Below are positions 33,505 to 42,849 of a DNA stretch of 57,768 bases, piece after piece (within the stretch, counting starts at the first letter, position 1; each line of letters starts with the position of its first letter). Location of the stretch: positions 1 to 57,768 of the forward strand of contig JAAURD010000007.1 of the NCBI GenBank assembly GCA_012034075.1. The letters are read 5' to 3'. Made by a program: the position numbers and the translations under genes. Source of the stretch: Chloroflexaceae bacterium. Lineage in GTDB: Bacteria > Chloroflexota > Chloroflexia > Chloroflexales > Chloroflexaceae. Below the pieces are notes generated by a model. The model was not told where the DNA came from. It saw only the letters and a program-made list of their open reading frames with translations, and did not search any database.

Positions 33505-33581
33505 GACACGTTTATTCCTAGAGGTGGGACAAGACCGGTAAGATGTTGTTGTGATCGCCGTTGGAATACGCTGGTCCTGAT

Positions 33582-33609
33582 GAAGCCCGACGATCAATCG
33601 TCGGGCTTC
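33582..33609. terminator. strong bidirectional terminator
   Basis: GAAGCCCGACGAT-CA-ATCGTCGGGCTTC is a perfect 13-bp stem. On the plus strand it is followed by TTGATAGATCTTTTTT. It separates the DUF4013 gene from the convergent histidine kinase and should serve both. Confidence 0.85.
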
Positions 33610-33695
33610 TTGATAGATCTTTTTTCTGGTTGATGCAGGTTGGTTGACGATAGCTATTTTCTTGCAGAATACCCGTATTCCAGGATATTCTTCGA

Positions 33696-36466
33696 TTACG
33701 CTTCTGGCTGAGTCGCCTCGCGCTGCAATGCCACCCGCGAGAGCGCCGCAACCAGATGTTCAGTGCGCACAGGTTTACTGACATAATCATCCATGCCCTT
33801 CTCAAGGAGCCATTCGCGGTCACCTTGTAGGGCATGGGCGGTCATAGCAACAATACAGGGTTGTTGCTCTTCCGGCCAGCGGGTACGAATACAATGAGTT
33901 GCCTCAACACCGTCCATTTCGGGCATTTGTACATCCATCAAAATAACATCATAGGTCTGATGTTCTAGCGCCCGAATGGCCTCAAGGCCATTAGATACGA
34001 CATCGGTGCGATAGCCCAATTTTTCGAGCAGGCGAATGGTCACCTTCTGGTTAATCAGATTATCTTCGGCAAGCAGAATACGTAATGGGTGACGGGTACC
34101 GAGTTCGCGATCAAACATGGGTTTCTCCTGGGTAATGGTTGACTGAAGGGTCCGTTGTTGAAATATCGTGAGCAGTGCTTCGTGCAGGAGCGATGGCCGG
34201 ATGGGCTGGGCCAGCACCACCACTGGTTTATACTCTGCCCATTTCAAGGCTTTACTACGCATCTCAAGGGACGTCCAGAGCACCAATGGCATATTAGCGC
34301 TGGCGGGATGGGCAGCAATTTGCTGCGCAGCGGACAGGCTATTGCTACCGGGGAGGTGCATATCAATCAATGCCACATCAATATATGATTCATGGGTAAG
34401 GACCTGGAGTGCCTGGGTAACTGTTTCTGCCACAAAGGGTTGCATCCCCCAAACCTTGCACCGACGAACGAGAATGGTGCGATTGGTCGTATGATCACTG
34501 AGGACCAGCACACGCCGTCGTTGCAAGACGGGCTGATCGCTGCTGAGAAATGGCGGCAATGTGCCGGGGAAGGGACTCAGTGAGAGGATGACATGGAAGG
34601 TTGATCCCTCACCAGGGGAGCTTTCGGCCCAGATGGTGCCGTTCATCATCTCAGCCAGGCGTTTGCTAATCGCCAACCCCAGCCCGGTGCCACCATAACG
34701 CCGTGTGGTTGAGGCATCAAGCTGGCTAAAGGACTCAAACAATCGATCAATCTTATCGGCCGGGATGCCAATGCCGGTATCTTGCACATCGATAGCAAGC
34801 TGCGCGGTATTGGGCAATACATCCGGCAACGGCTGCAGATTGGCATGTACTGTTACGGTTACTTCGCCATTGCTGGTGAATTTCACCGCATTGCTCAACA
34901 GGTTGACCATAATTTGCCGAATACGGGCCATATCACCAACAAAATGGGAGGGCACCTGTTGATCGAGATCATAGGCCAGGTTGATGTTTTTGGCGGCTGC
35001 CTGGGGTGCTAGCAGATCGATGGATTCTTCGATACAATCGTACATCGCAAAGGGATGCTCTTCTAACTCGAGTTTGCCCGCTTCGATTTTGGAGAAATCC
35101 AGCACACCGTTGATGAGTGCCAGGAGGGCTTCACTGCTCAAGCGGATCGTTTCGGTGCATTCTTGCTGTTCGGCATTCAATGGCATATCCAGCAGCAGAT
35201 TGGTCATGCCAATAATAGCATTGATGGGGGTGCGAATTTCGTGGCTCATATTGGCGAGAAACTCGGATTTGGTGCGGGTTGCAGCTTCGGCTTGCTGGCG
35301 TGCTCGTTCAAGTTCCTCTTCCATAGCTTTGCGCTCGGTAATATCTTCTTTAATGGCGACAAAATGGGTGATCTTACCGTCATTATCAAAGATAGGCGAG
35401 ATCGAGGCAAGTTCCCAGAAGAGCTCGCCGTTTTGCGCCGGTTATGAAATTCACCATGCCATGCACGCCCCGACTTGATGGTCTCCCAGAGTTCTTGATA
35501 GGCAGTAATGGCTGTATCACCGGCTTTGAGAATGTTGGGATTGCTGCCACGGGCTTCTGCAAAGGTATAACCGGTGAGTTGGGTAAATTTGGGGTTGACA
35601 TATTCGATCACACCGTCAATATCGGTGATGACAATGGACGTCGGGCTTTGTTCAACCGCGCGTTGTAACTTTCGCCGTTCTGCTTCGCTCTGCAGCTGTT
35701 CGGTCACATCGCGACCAACTGCTTGAAACTCGCTGATGTTGCCCTGCATATCGAAGATGGCACGGGTGGTCCATTCAATCCAGCGTGAATCACCCTGATC
35801 ATTGACAATGCGATGTTCGTTGATGCAGAAAGGGTCATCTGTCGTCAGCTTATGCAATTGCATAGCACACTGTTGGACCGATTGCTGATCGGGAAAGAAA
35901 TCCACTACCGGTTGACCAATCACATCTTCTGGTACCCGCCCAAATGCACGACAGAAGGTCTGATTGACAAATGTCAGGGTGTAATCCAGCTGAAAGCGAC
36001 AGATTAATTCGGTCTGATCTTCAATAATAGCACGATAGCGGGCTTCGCTCTGTTGCAGGGCCTCCCGTGTTCTTTTTATCGAAAGTTGGTTCTCAACCCG
36101 GATCAGCACCTCTTCCATTTGAAACGGTTTGGTAATGTAGTCAGCAGCACCCAGGCGAAAGGCCCGCACTTTATCGACCATTTCATCCAGTGCGGTAATA
36201 AAAATAATGGGAATATCTTGTGTTGATTCGCGGTCTTTCAGAGTCTGGCATACCTCATAGCCATCCATGCCTGGCATACAAATATCCAGCAAGATGATGT
36301 CAGGCGGATCAAGTTCTATCGATTTCAGGGCAGAACTGCCACTGGTGACGGCGCGTACTTCATATCCCTGTTTCATCAACATCGCTGAGAGGATGCGAAG
36401 GTTGGCAGCTTGATCATCAACAATGAGAATCTGAGCTTTTTTCTGATGAACATCTGTGTTCTCCAT
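33696..36466 (-). CDS. hybrid histidine kinase REC-PAS-PAS-HK-REC-REC (frameshifted)
   Basis: A cytoplasmic hybrid kinase of 923 aa once repaired. Order: N-terminal receiver (ILIVDDQ, IILLDICMP, KPF), PAS (ARYRAIIEDQTELICRF), PAS (VEQSPTSIVITDIDGVIEYV), HisKA (FLANMSHEIRTPINAI), HATPase (NLLSNAVKFT, DTGIGIP, GGTGLGLAI), a divergent receiver (VLVLSDHTTN, ALIDMHLPG) and an intact receiver (ILLAEDN, VILMDVQMPEMDG, KPV). At 35431-35434 one A of AAAAA (minus strand) is lost; restoring it reads RRKNGELFWELASISPIF and joins both parts. ATG 36466 has GAGGAG. It lies 39 bp downstream of a second hybrid kinase, so they probably form one phosphorelay. Confidence 0.9.
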
Positions 36467-36505
36467 GCTATCTCCTCTTCTCTCGATATAGAAAATCTGT
36501 TTTTG

Positions 36506-39500
36506 TCATAGTTCCGTGCTTTCATCGGGCCAGAGCAGCGGTTGTAGTATGTCGGTGAGCTGTTCAAAGTGAAAGTCATTGACAATACTGGTCAAGGTAG
36601 ATGCCAGATTGGCATCGATAGGCTCAATCTGTTCTATGACATTGAGTACCAATGACACGCTACAACGTTCAGCGGCAGCATGCAACGTCTCCAACAGATC
36701 CCGTGAGAGGTGTTGCAATGCTGTTGGCGTCAGGGTGTAGGCATCAGACAGGACGGCATCAGGCTGCGTGGGCCTGGCTGGTCCTGATTCGTAGATAAAC
36801 TGGGCACCGAGATGCTTTTCCAATGCCTGAATAATTTCTTCATAACGAAATGGCTTGCGAATAAGATCGGCGCAACCGCTTGTCATAATATCAGCACGTT
36901 CTTCTTCAAAAACGCTGGCGGTCAGCGCAATAATAATCGTTGATTGCCCCTGCGGTAATGCGTGAATTGCTCTGGTTGCGGTATAGCCATCCATAATGGG
37001 CATGCGTATATCCATAAAAATCAGGTGCGGTGACCAGGTTTGGCAAATATGCAGGGCTTCCTGACCATGGCGGGCCTCACGCACCTGAAACCCCAGGGGT
37101 TGGAGCAGACTGACGAGTAACTGGCGGTTGGTCCATTTATCTTCAACCACCAAAACACGATAGGATGGCTGATCGATGGCCAGGTGCAGAACATGGGATG
37201 AAGCTACGGGTGGTCTGGCTTGTTGGTCTCTGCTCTCGTAAATGGGGAGATCAAACCGAAAGCACGAACCGCTACCGGGAGTACTTTCCAATGAGAGATG
37301 ACCGCCCATCAGGCGCACAAATTGCCGACTAATCGCAAGCCCCAGACCAGTCCCCTCCTGGGATAGCGTTTTATTGTTGGTCTGTTTAAAGGGTTCAAAA
37401 ATACTGGCTTGTTCTTCCAACGGAATGCCTGGTCCTGTATCGATCACTTCAACGAGCAGGCGCAATCCATCAGGAATGGGGCGTTGCGTAAAGTGCCGAT
37501 CAAAGCCCACATGGTCGTTTATTTCATTATCCTGGGTGATACAACGGATACGTACCATGACGTTCCCCTGGTCGGTAAACTTGAGCGCATTCCCGATCAG
37601 GTTGATCAGCACCTGCCGCAGTTTGCGTTCATCGGCATCAATAAAGGCCGGTACAGCTGAAGACTGGTCGATCTGTAAGCGCAGTTGCTTTTCCATCGCA
37701 CGGAGCTGAAACATCTCTACAAGATCATGGGTGAGACGATGCAGATCCATAGGATGGGCATGCACGGTGATACGACCGGCTTCGATCTTGGACATATCCA
37801 ACACATCGTTGATTAGATTGAGCAGATGTTCACCGCTATTGCGGATAATCGTGAGATGCTCTTGTTGAGAAGGAGTAAGAGTGGCATCACGTGCAAGCAA
37901 TTGCGCAAAGCCAAGAATAGCATTAAGCGGAGAGCGTAGTTCATGGCTCATATGGGCAAGGAAGGCACTTTTTGCATTATTGGCTGCTTCTGCTGCTTCT
38001 TTGGCCTGACGGAGTGCCTCGGCTGTCTGTCGCCGTTCGGTGGTATCCTGGGCAATGCCAACATAATACAGGATGTTCTGTTCTTCATCATGGACCAGTG
38101 AACCAACAGACATATGCCAGCGCCAGCTGCCATCTTTATGGCACACACGATATTCCACGCTGTCGAGTGCGTTCTGCCCGGAGAGCACCTGTATGAGAAA
38201 CGTTTGACAGGCAGCTATATCATCCGGGTGGACAAATGCTTCGAACGAGTGGCCTTCGACTTCGGCAATCGCGTGACCGAGCAAGCGCGTCCAGGCTGGC
38301 GAAACAAAGGTAAACCGTCCATCGGGTGAGAGGGTATAAATAATCTCATTGGCGTGATGGACAATATTGCGGAAGCGTTCTTCGCTCGTTCGCAGTTCGG
38401 CTTCAAAGCGCTTACGTTCGCTAATATCACGCATAATGGTCGAAAAGAAGTCAAACTGACCATCTGGCGAACGATGCGCCAGCACCACCTGTGATACGGG
38501 AATTTCGTCACCAGTACAATGATCGATAATAGCCGTTTCTCCATGCCAGGTACCCTCACGCATCGCGGTTGGTATTGCTTGTTCCGCCATGATGTTCAGG
38601 ACCCAATCCGGATGACTGCGTTGTACACCCATAGCACTGACCGGCATATCCGCAGCATAGCCTTGCATCTGGCGACCAGCCTGGTTAATGTACAGGGTAT
38701 TGCCTGCGCTATCGGCCATGGCAATATAATCACTGGTCGTTTCGATGAGATCGGCATACCGTTGCAGTTGTTGTTCGGTCCGTTTCCGCTCGGTAATGTT
38801 CACGCCCAGTGAGCCGATCGCATAAATCGTGCCGGCTTCATCATAGACGGGAAAACGGGTGATCTGGACCGTATGGTTCAGTGGGCCAAGTTGGATCTGA
38901 TATTCGCGTTCAAGCGGTTCTCGGGTAGCGAGAATCTGCTCTCGATCCTGGCACGTCCATTCAGTGACTTGAGCATCGAAGAAATCCTCACAGGGCGCCC
39001 AACCGCATCACACACATCCGAGAGACCGAGGAGATCAAGCAACATGCGATTCATCAGCAAGTAATTGCCCTGCAGATCACTCATCTCAATCGCAATCGGC
39101 GAATGATCGAGCAGCCCTTGCAGCATGTGCTGACTATGCGAAATCTCATTGAGATGGGCTGCCAGTTCAGCGTTGAGGCGGGCAATTTCGGCCTTTTTCA
39201 GCATCAACTCCTGTCGTGCAGAGACCTGTACCGTGACATCAACGGCATACACCACAATACCTTCGGTACGACCAGCGCTATCGACAATCGGCTGATAGAT
39301 CATGTTGAGCCAGGCGTCTTGCTGAAGACCGGTGTTCGAGACATTCCAGCGAATCTGTTGCTCATAGCCAATATAGGCTTGCTGACTGGTGTACACCTGA
39401 TCTAGCAGGGCTAAAAACGCTTGCCCATACTCAGCGACTTCGGAAAAGGCATCACACACCTTCTGACCAATAAGGGGACGATGCTCTCCAACCAGCGCCT

Positions 39501-39783
39501 GATAGCGCTCATTGGCTGCAATAAACAGGTGTTCTGGACCATGTAAGATAGCAATAGCGGACGGAAACTGCCAGAACAGACGTTGTAAATGCGGGTAATC
39601 AATGTTTATCGGGGTGATTGCAGCATCGAATGGCTCAGGCTGGTCATGGTTCTTATCCGGTCCGGCTTCCAGTTCGGCAATCCGCTGGTGTAGCCGCGCA
39701 ATCTCAGCACGCAGCGTTGCGTTTTCAGCTTGCAGCGTCTCAATCGATGGTCCTGATGGTCTTGATGGTTGCGTTACATTCAT
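36506..39783 (-). CDS. multi-PAS hybrid histidine kinase (frameshifted)
   Basis: A cytoplasmic kinase of 1092 aa once repaired. Order: coiled coil (LQAENATLRAEIARLHQRI), PAS (about 70-185), second coiled coil, PAS (GLLDHSPIAIEMSDLQGNY), further PAS domains (DLIETTSDYIAMADSAGN; IVHHANEIIYTLSPDGRFTF), HisKA (FLAHMSHELRSPLNAILGF), HATPase (NLIGNALKFTD, DTGPGIP, GTGLGLAI), a receiver (VLVVEDK, LIFMDIRMPIMDG, KPF) and a helical C-terminal extension. The frame breaks at 38993-38995, where one G (plus strand) is missing; adding it reads CEDFFDAQVTEW through to GPLNHTVQITRFPV. The start at 39783 may be leaderless (extended -10 TGCTACACT at 39790-39798). Confidence 0.9.
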
Positions 39784-39789
39784 ACGTTT

Positions 39790-39798
39790 AGTGTAGCA
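39790..39798 (-). promoter_or_regulatory. extended -10 placing +1 on the start codon
   Basis: Minus strand TGC-TACACT (4 of 6 plus extension). Seven bases downstream is the A of ATG 39783. It lies between the protease stop and the kinase start. Confidence 0.35.
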
Positions 39799-39806
39799 TA
39801 ACTTTA

Positions 39807-40448
39807 TCACGTTGGGTTAAGAGCGGTGTCAGTGCCAGATGCTGCATCTGCTCGGTCGCGGTCGTCACCATGCTCCAGATGTGTGCGGGCGAGCAACTGC
39901 TGTTCAACACCGGGCAAATCGGGCCACTGGTGTGCCAGCCAGCTCACCCCAGCCAGAAATGCATTGGCGCGATCGGTGTCGGGGCAGACCTGGCGCAGCA
40001 GTTGCCAGAAGGCCAGTGAGTGATCCAGGTGCTCAACATGGGCCAGTTCGTGAGCAACAACCGCTTCGAGTACCCAGCGGGGCATCCGCCGTAACACCGC
40101 ATTGAGACGGATGGTGTGTGTTCTGGCGCTATAGCTGCCCCAGCGAGCCTGCTGGGTGGTCACAAATTGGACCTGCTGCACATCAACCGGGCGCGGAAAA
40201 CGAGCAGCAACCAGGCGAGCAAGTTTCAGGGCATCCTCTTCACGGTTCACTTGCATGGCATGCATGCGCCGAATGAGTTTCCGCGCGAGATCGGGAATGA
40301 CCTCATCGAGGGTGGCCGAATGGACGTTATGGGGTGCGCTCACAGAAAGCACACCATTTCGCAAACGTGCATTGATATGTTTCACATGTTTGCGTTGAAT
40401 GACCAGATTCAAGGTTTCACCATCAATGGTTATGGTTTGCTGGCTCAT
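39807..40448 (-). CDS. YgjP-like (DUF45) metallopeptidase
   Basis: A 213-aa protein of the YgjP/SprT-like group. It begins SQQTITIDGETLNLVIQRKH. The zinc motif HELAHVEHLDHSLAFW supplies HExxH plus a downstream His, and QARWGSYSARTHTIRLN is the conserved lead-in of the family. The frame is open to 40637, but ATG 40448 with AAGGA just upstream matches family starts. It ends 23 bp before the PAS kinase start. The substrate is unknown; homologues lie near restriction and repair genes in some genomes, but nothing here indicates that. Confidence 0.88.
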   Translation of the reverse strand: MSQQTITIDGETLNLVIQRKHVKHINARLRNGVLSVSAPHNVHSATLDEVIPDLARKLIRRMHAMQVNREEDALKLARLVAARFPRPVDVQQVQFVTTQQARWGSYSARTHTIRLNAVLRRMPRWVLEAVVAHELAHVEHLDHSLAFWQLLRQVCPDTDRANAFLAGVSWLAHQWPDLPGVEQQLLARTHLEHGDDRDRADAASGTDTALNPT

Positions 40449-40479
40449 TATCCTTCTTTCTCTTTTTGCTTCTCTCTGT

Positions 40480-40485
40480 ATTATA
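40480..40485 (-). promoter_or_regulatory. -10 box of the YgjP-like gene
   Basis: A perfect TATAAT on the minus strand, about 32 bases before ATG 40448, with a poor -35. Transcription would start near 40473, divergent from the M50 promoter. Confidence 0.45.
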
Positions 40486-40578
40486 CCGAACCGGACGGTA
40501 TTAAGCCATAGCCAGCCGGTTCTTTTGCACACGAGAGAGAGTGCAACCTGGTTTTCCGGCCATTCGTCTATGGTATTG

Positions 40579-40587
40579 TGGTATAGT
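40579..40587 (+). promoter_or_regulatory. extended -10 promoter of the M50-like gene
   Basis: TGG-TATAGT, with transcription expected near 40594, a leader of about 17 bases that contains GAGAGGGG. Confidence 0.5.
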
Positions 40588-40610
40588 AAAAGAGAGAGGG
40601 GTTTGCACGA

Positions 40611-41327
40611 ATGAACATGACATCGTTTTTCCAGCAATGGCGCTATCGTGAAGTATTAATCGTTATTGCTCTGGTATTGCTTTCGCTTGTTCTGGCCCAT
40701 GTACCACTATTGAGTATGCTGTTTTATCCATTCGAGTTGTTCAACACCTTTATTCATGAGTTGAGCCATGGTATTGCCGCGATTCTGACCGGCGGTCGGT
40801 TTGTGCGGTTTGAAGTGCGCCCCAATCTTTCGGGTACCGCATGGTCGGCTGGCGGCATCGGCTGGATCGTTACCAGTGCCGGGTATCTTGGTAGTGCTAT
40901 CTTTGGTGGTTTCTTGCTCTTGCTATCGGCCTGGGGCGTGTCGGCACGAGCGGTCTTGATGGGCCTTGGAGTTACGCTGGGTGTGCTCTGCCTGTTGTTT
41001 GTGCGCAATTTGTTTGGCATTGCCACCGGGTTACTCTTGAGCGCCAGTCTCTTTTTGGCTGGTACGCGTCTGCCTGCTCGCTGGGCCGGTTTTTTGCTCC
41101 TGTTCCTTGCTGTGCAGGCTATGCTCAATGCTTTTGAGAGTGTTATCGTTTTGTTTGTGCTCTCAACCCGGCATGGACATGTGACCACCGATGCCCAGAT
41201 TATGGCTAGCATGACCGGTATTCCCGCGCCATTCTGGGCGGTCCTCTGGATGGGCATTGCCCTGTTGATTTTGCTTGGCTCACTGAGCCTGGCATATCGC
41301 AATAATCGTTTGCCTGGACAAGCATAA
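40611..41327 (+). CDS. M50-like membrane metalloprotease
   Basis: A 238-aa integral membrane protein with six or seven hydrophobic segments. The zinc motif HELSH sits in FELFNTFIHELSHGIAAILTG, split as FELFNTFIHELSHG and IAAILTG, followed by WSAGGIGWIVTSAGYLGSA, the pattern of 'M50 family' proteins of the YceB/DUF-type site-2 protease relatives. A clear NPDG-like second ligand is not seen, so activity is probable rather than certain. ATG 40611 has GAGAGGGG upstream. The next gene begins 39 bp later. Confidence 0.8.
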   Translation: MNMTSFFQQWRYREVLIVIALVLLSLVLAHVPLLSMLFYPFELFNTFIHELSHGIAAILTGGRFVRFEVRPNLSGTAWSAGGIGWIVTSAGYLGSAIFGGFLLLLSAWGVSARAVLMGLGVTLGVLCLLFVRNLFGIATGLLLSASLFLAGTRLPARWAGFLLLFLAVQAMLNAFESVIVLFVLSTRHGHVTTDAQIMASMTGIPAPFWAVLWMGIALLILLGSLSLAYRNNRLPGQA

Positions 41328-41366
41328 AGGAGCGAAGAAGACTGTATGGGAAGGAGCGCCGGTGTG

Positions 41367-42770
41367 ATGGAATGGATACAACAGTACGCCAAATACGGGT
41401 GGTTTATAGCAGTATGGCTCGTACTCAGTGCATGTAATGGTACTACTCCTGAGACCATTTTATATCAGGTGCAGGTCCAGTCTCAGGACAGTGCCGAGAA
41501 TATTGAAAATGCTCAAGTAACGATTGAGGTTAATGCTGGTGGGACGATCAACTACAGCGAATCAACCGACTCAAATGGCGTGGCAGTCATTGCTATCGAT
41601 AATCGCCATGCCGGACAGCAGGCACGGCTCGAGGTAAGTGCCAATGGTTACCAAGCGCATACGCAGATGATCAGCCTGATAGAAGGTGACAGTGTGCAGC
41701 AGCTGCTTCAGCTTGAGCCAGCAGCAAACTCTGGGACACCAGGCCCAGGCCCAACACCACCTGACCCTGCCAATCCCGTAAGCCCAACACCTGACCCTGC
41801 CAATAATGCTGGTATTTTGCAGCAAGTACAGACACGTGGTAGCCTGCGCTGTGGGGTTGAGGGCAGCTTGCCCGGCTTTAGCTTGCTGCAGGATGATGGC
41901 ACATGGGTTGGCTTTGATGTTGACTTTTGTCGAGTCATTGCGGCTGCTGTCCTGGGTGATGCCCAGGCGGTCGAGTTTATCCCACTGAGTACTGCCGATG
42001 ATGAACGTTTTCATGCAGTTCAGGATGGTCGAGTCGATGTCTTGCTGCGCAATACCACGTGGACGGCTGAACGCGATACGAATGCATTTGAGCTTGACTT
42101 TGGCCCGACCACGTTCCATGATGGGCAGGGTTTACTGGTGCATCGCAACTTGAATATTACCCTGGCTGAAGAGTTGCAAGGGAAACGTATCTGCGTGCGA
42201 CGTGGCACTACCACGGAGGCTAATCTGCAACGCTGGTTCGATCAGGTTGGGGTTGATGTGACCGCCTTACCATACGATGACACTGATCAGATGTACACTG
42301 ATTATGAAGCTCAGTTGTGTGATGCCGTGACCAGCGACCGCTCGCAGTTGGCCGCACAACAAACGACCATGGCCCAGCCTCAGGATCATTTCCTGCTTGA
42401 TGTGGTAATGTCACGTGAACCATTGGGTCCCGTCTTTCGCGAAAATGATAATGATTGGCGTGATGTCGTGAGTTGGGCTATTTTTGCAACGATGTATGCT
42501 GAAGAGACGCATGTGTCTTCGACCAATGTGGAAAGGCTGCTCACCAGTTCGGATACACGGATAAAACGCTTGCTTGGAGTTGAGGGCAATATCGGTGCGA
42601 ATCTGGGTCTGGACAATAATTTTGCGTTTGAGATTATCCGCCAGGTCGGCAACTATGAAGAGATTTACAATCGCAACCTGGGATCTGACACGCCTATCAA
42701 CTTGCCCCGTGGACCAAACAGAGCCTGGAATACAGGACAGGGTGGGGTGCTTAGTTCGCCACCATTTTAA
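41367..42770 (+). CDS. orphan family-3 solute-binding lipoprotein
   Basis: A 467-aa exported lipoprotein with a lipobox (WLVLSACNG; Cys near residue 23). Then comes a carboxypeptidase-regulatory/Ig-like domain (about 33-120: ENAQVTIEVNAGGTINY, LEVSANGYQAHTQ) and a proline-rich linker (PGPGPTPPDPANPVSPTP). The rest is a periplasmic binding domain of SBP family 3, amino-acid type (RGSLRCGVEGSLPGFSL, GFDVDFCRVIAAAVLG, ICVRRGTTTEANL). No permease or ATPase gene is adjacent. It may therefore serve a distant transporter or act as a surface or receptor protein. ATG 41367 is preferred, with AAGGAG about ten bases upstream. Confidence 0.85.
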   Translation: MEWIQQYAKYGWFIAVWLVLSACNGTTPETILYQVQVQSQDSAENIENAQVTIEVNAGGTINYSESTDSNGVAVIAIDNRHAGQQARLEVSANGYQAHTQMISLIEGDSVQQLLQLEPAANSGTPGPGPTPPDPANPVSPTPDPANNAGILQQVQTRGSLRCGVEGSLPGFSLLQDDGTWVGFDVDFCRVIAAAVLGDAQAVEFIPLSTADDERFHAVQDGRVDVLLRNTTWTAERDTNAFELDFGPTTFHDGQGLLVHRNLNITLAEELQGKRICVRRGTTTEANLQRWFDQVGVDVTALPYDDTDQMYTDYEAQLCDAVTSDRSQLAAQQTTMAQPQDHFLLDVVMSREPLGPVFRENDNDWRDVVSWAIFATMYAEETHVSSTNVERLLTSSDTRIKRLLGVEGNIGANLGLDNNFAFEIIRQVGNYEEIYNRNLGSDTPINLPRGPNRAWNTGQGGVLSSPPF

Positions 42771-42849
42771 GGTTAAGCGAAGTATGACCATAACCATTCA
42801 CGAAACGTGCTTTCCATATCGTGCTTTATAGCTTTACTTGAGGAAAACA

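Noticed and set aside
38878-39783. A stand-alone PAS protein ending at 38878
   Set aside because: Adding one base at 38993-38995 continues the PAS domain smoothly into the downstream kinase, so it is the N-terminal part of that gene.
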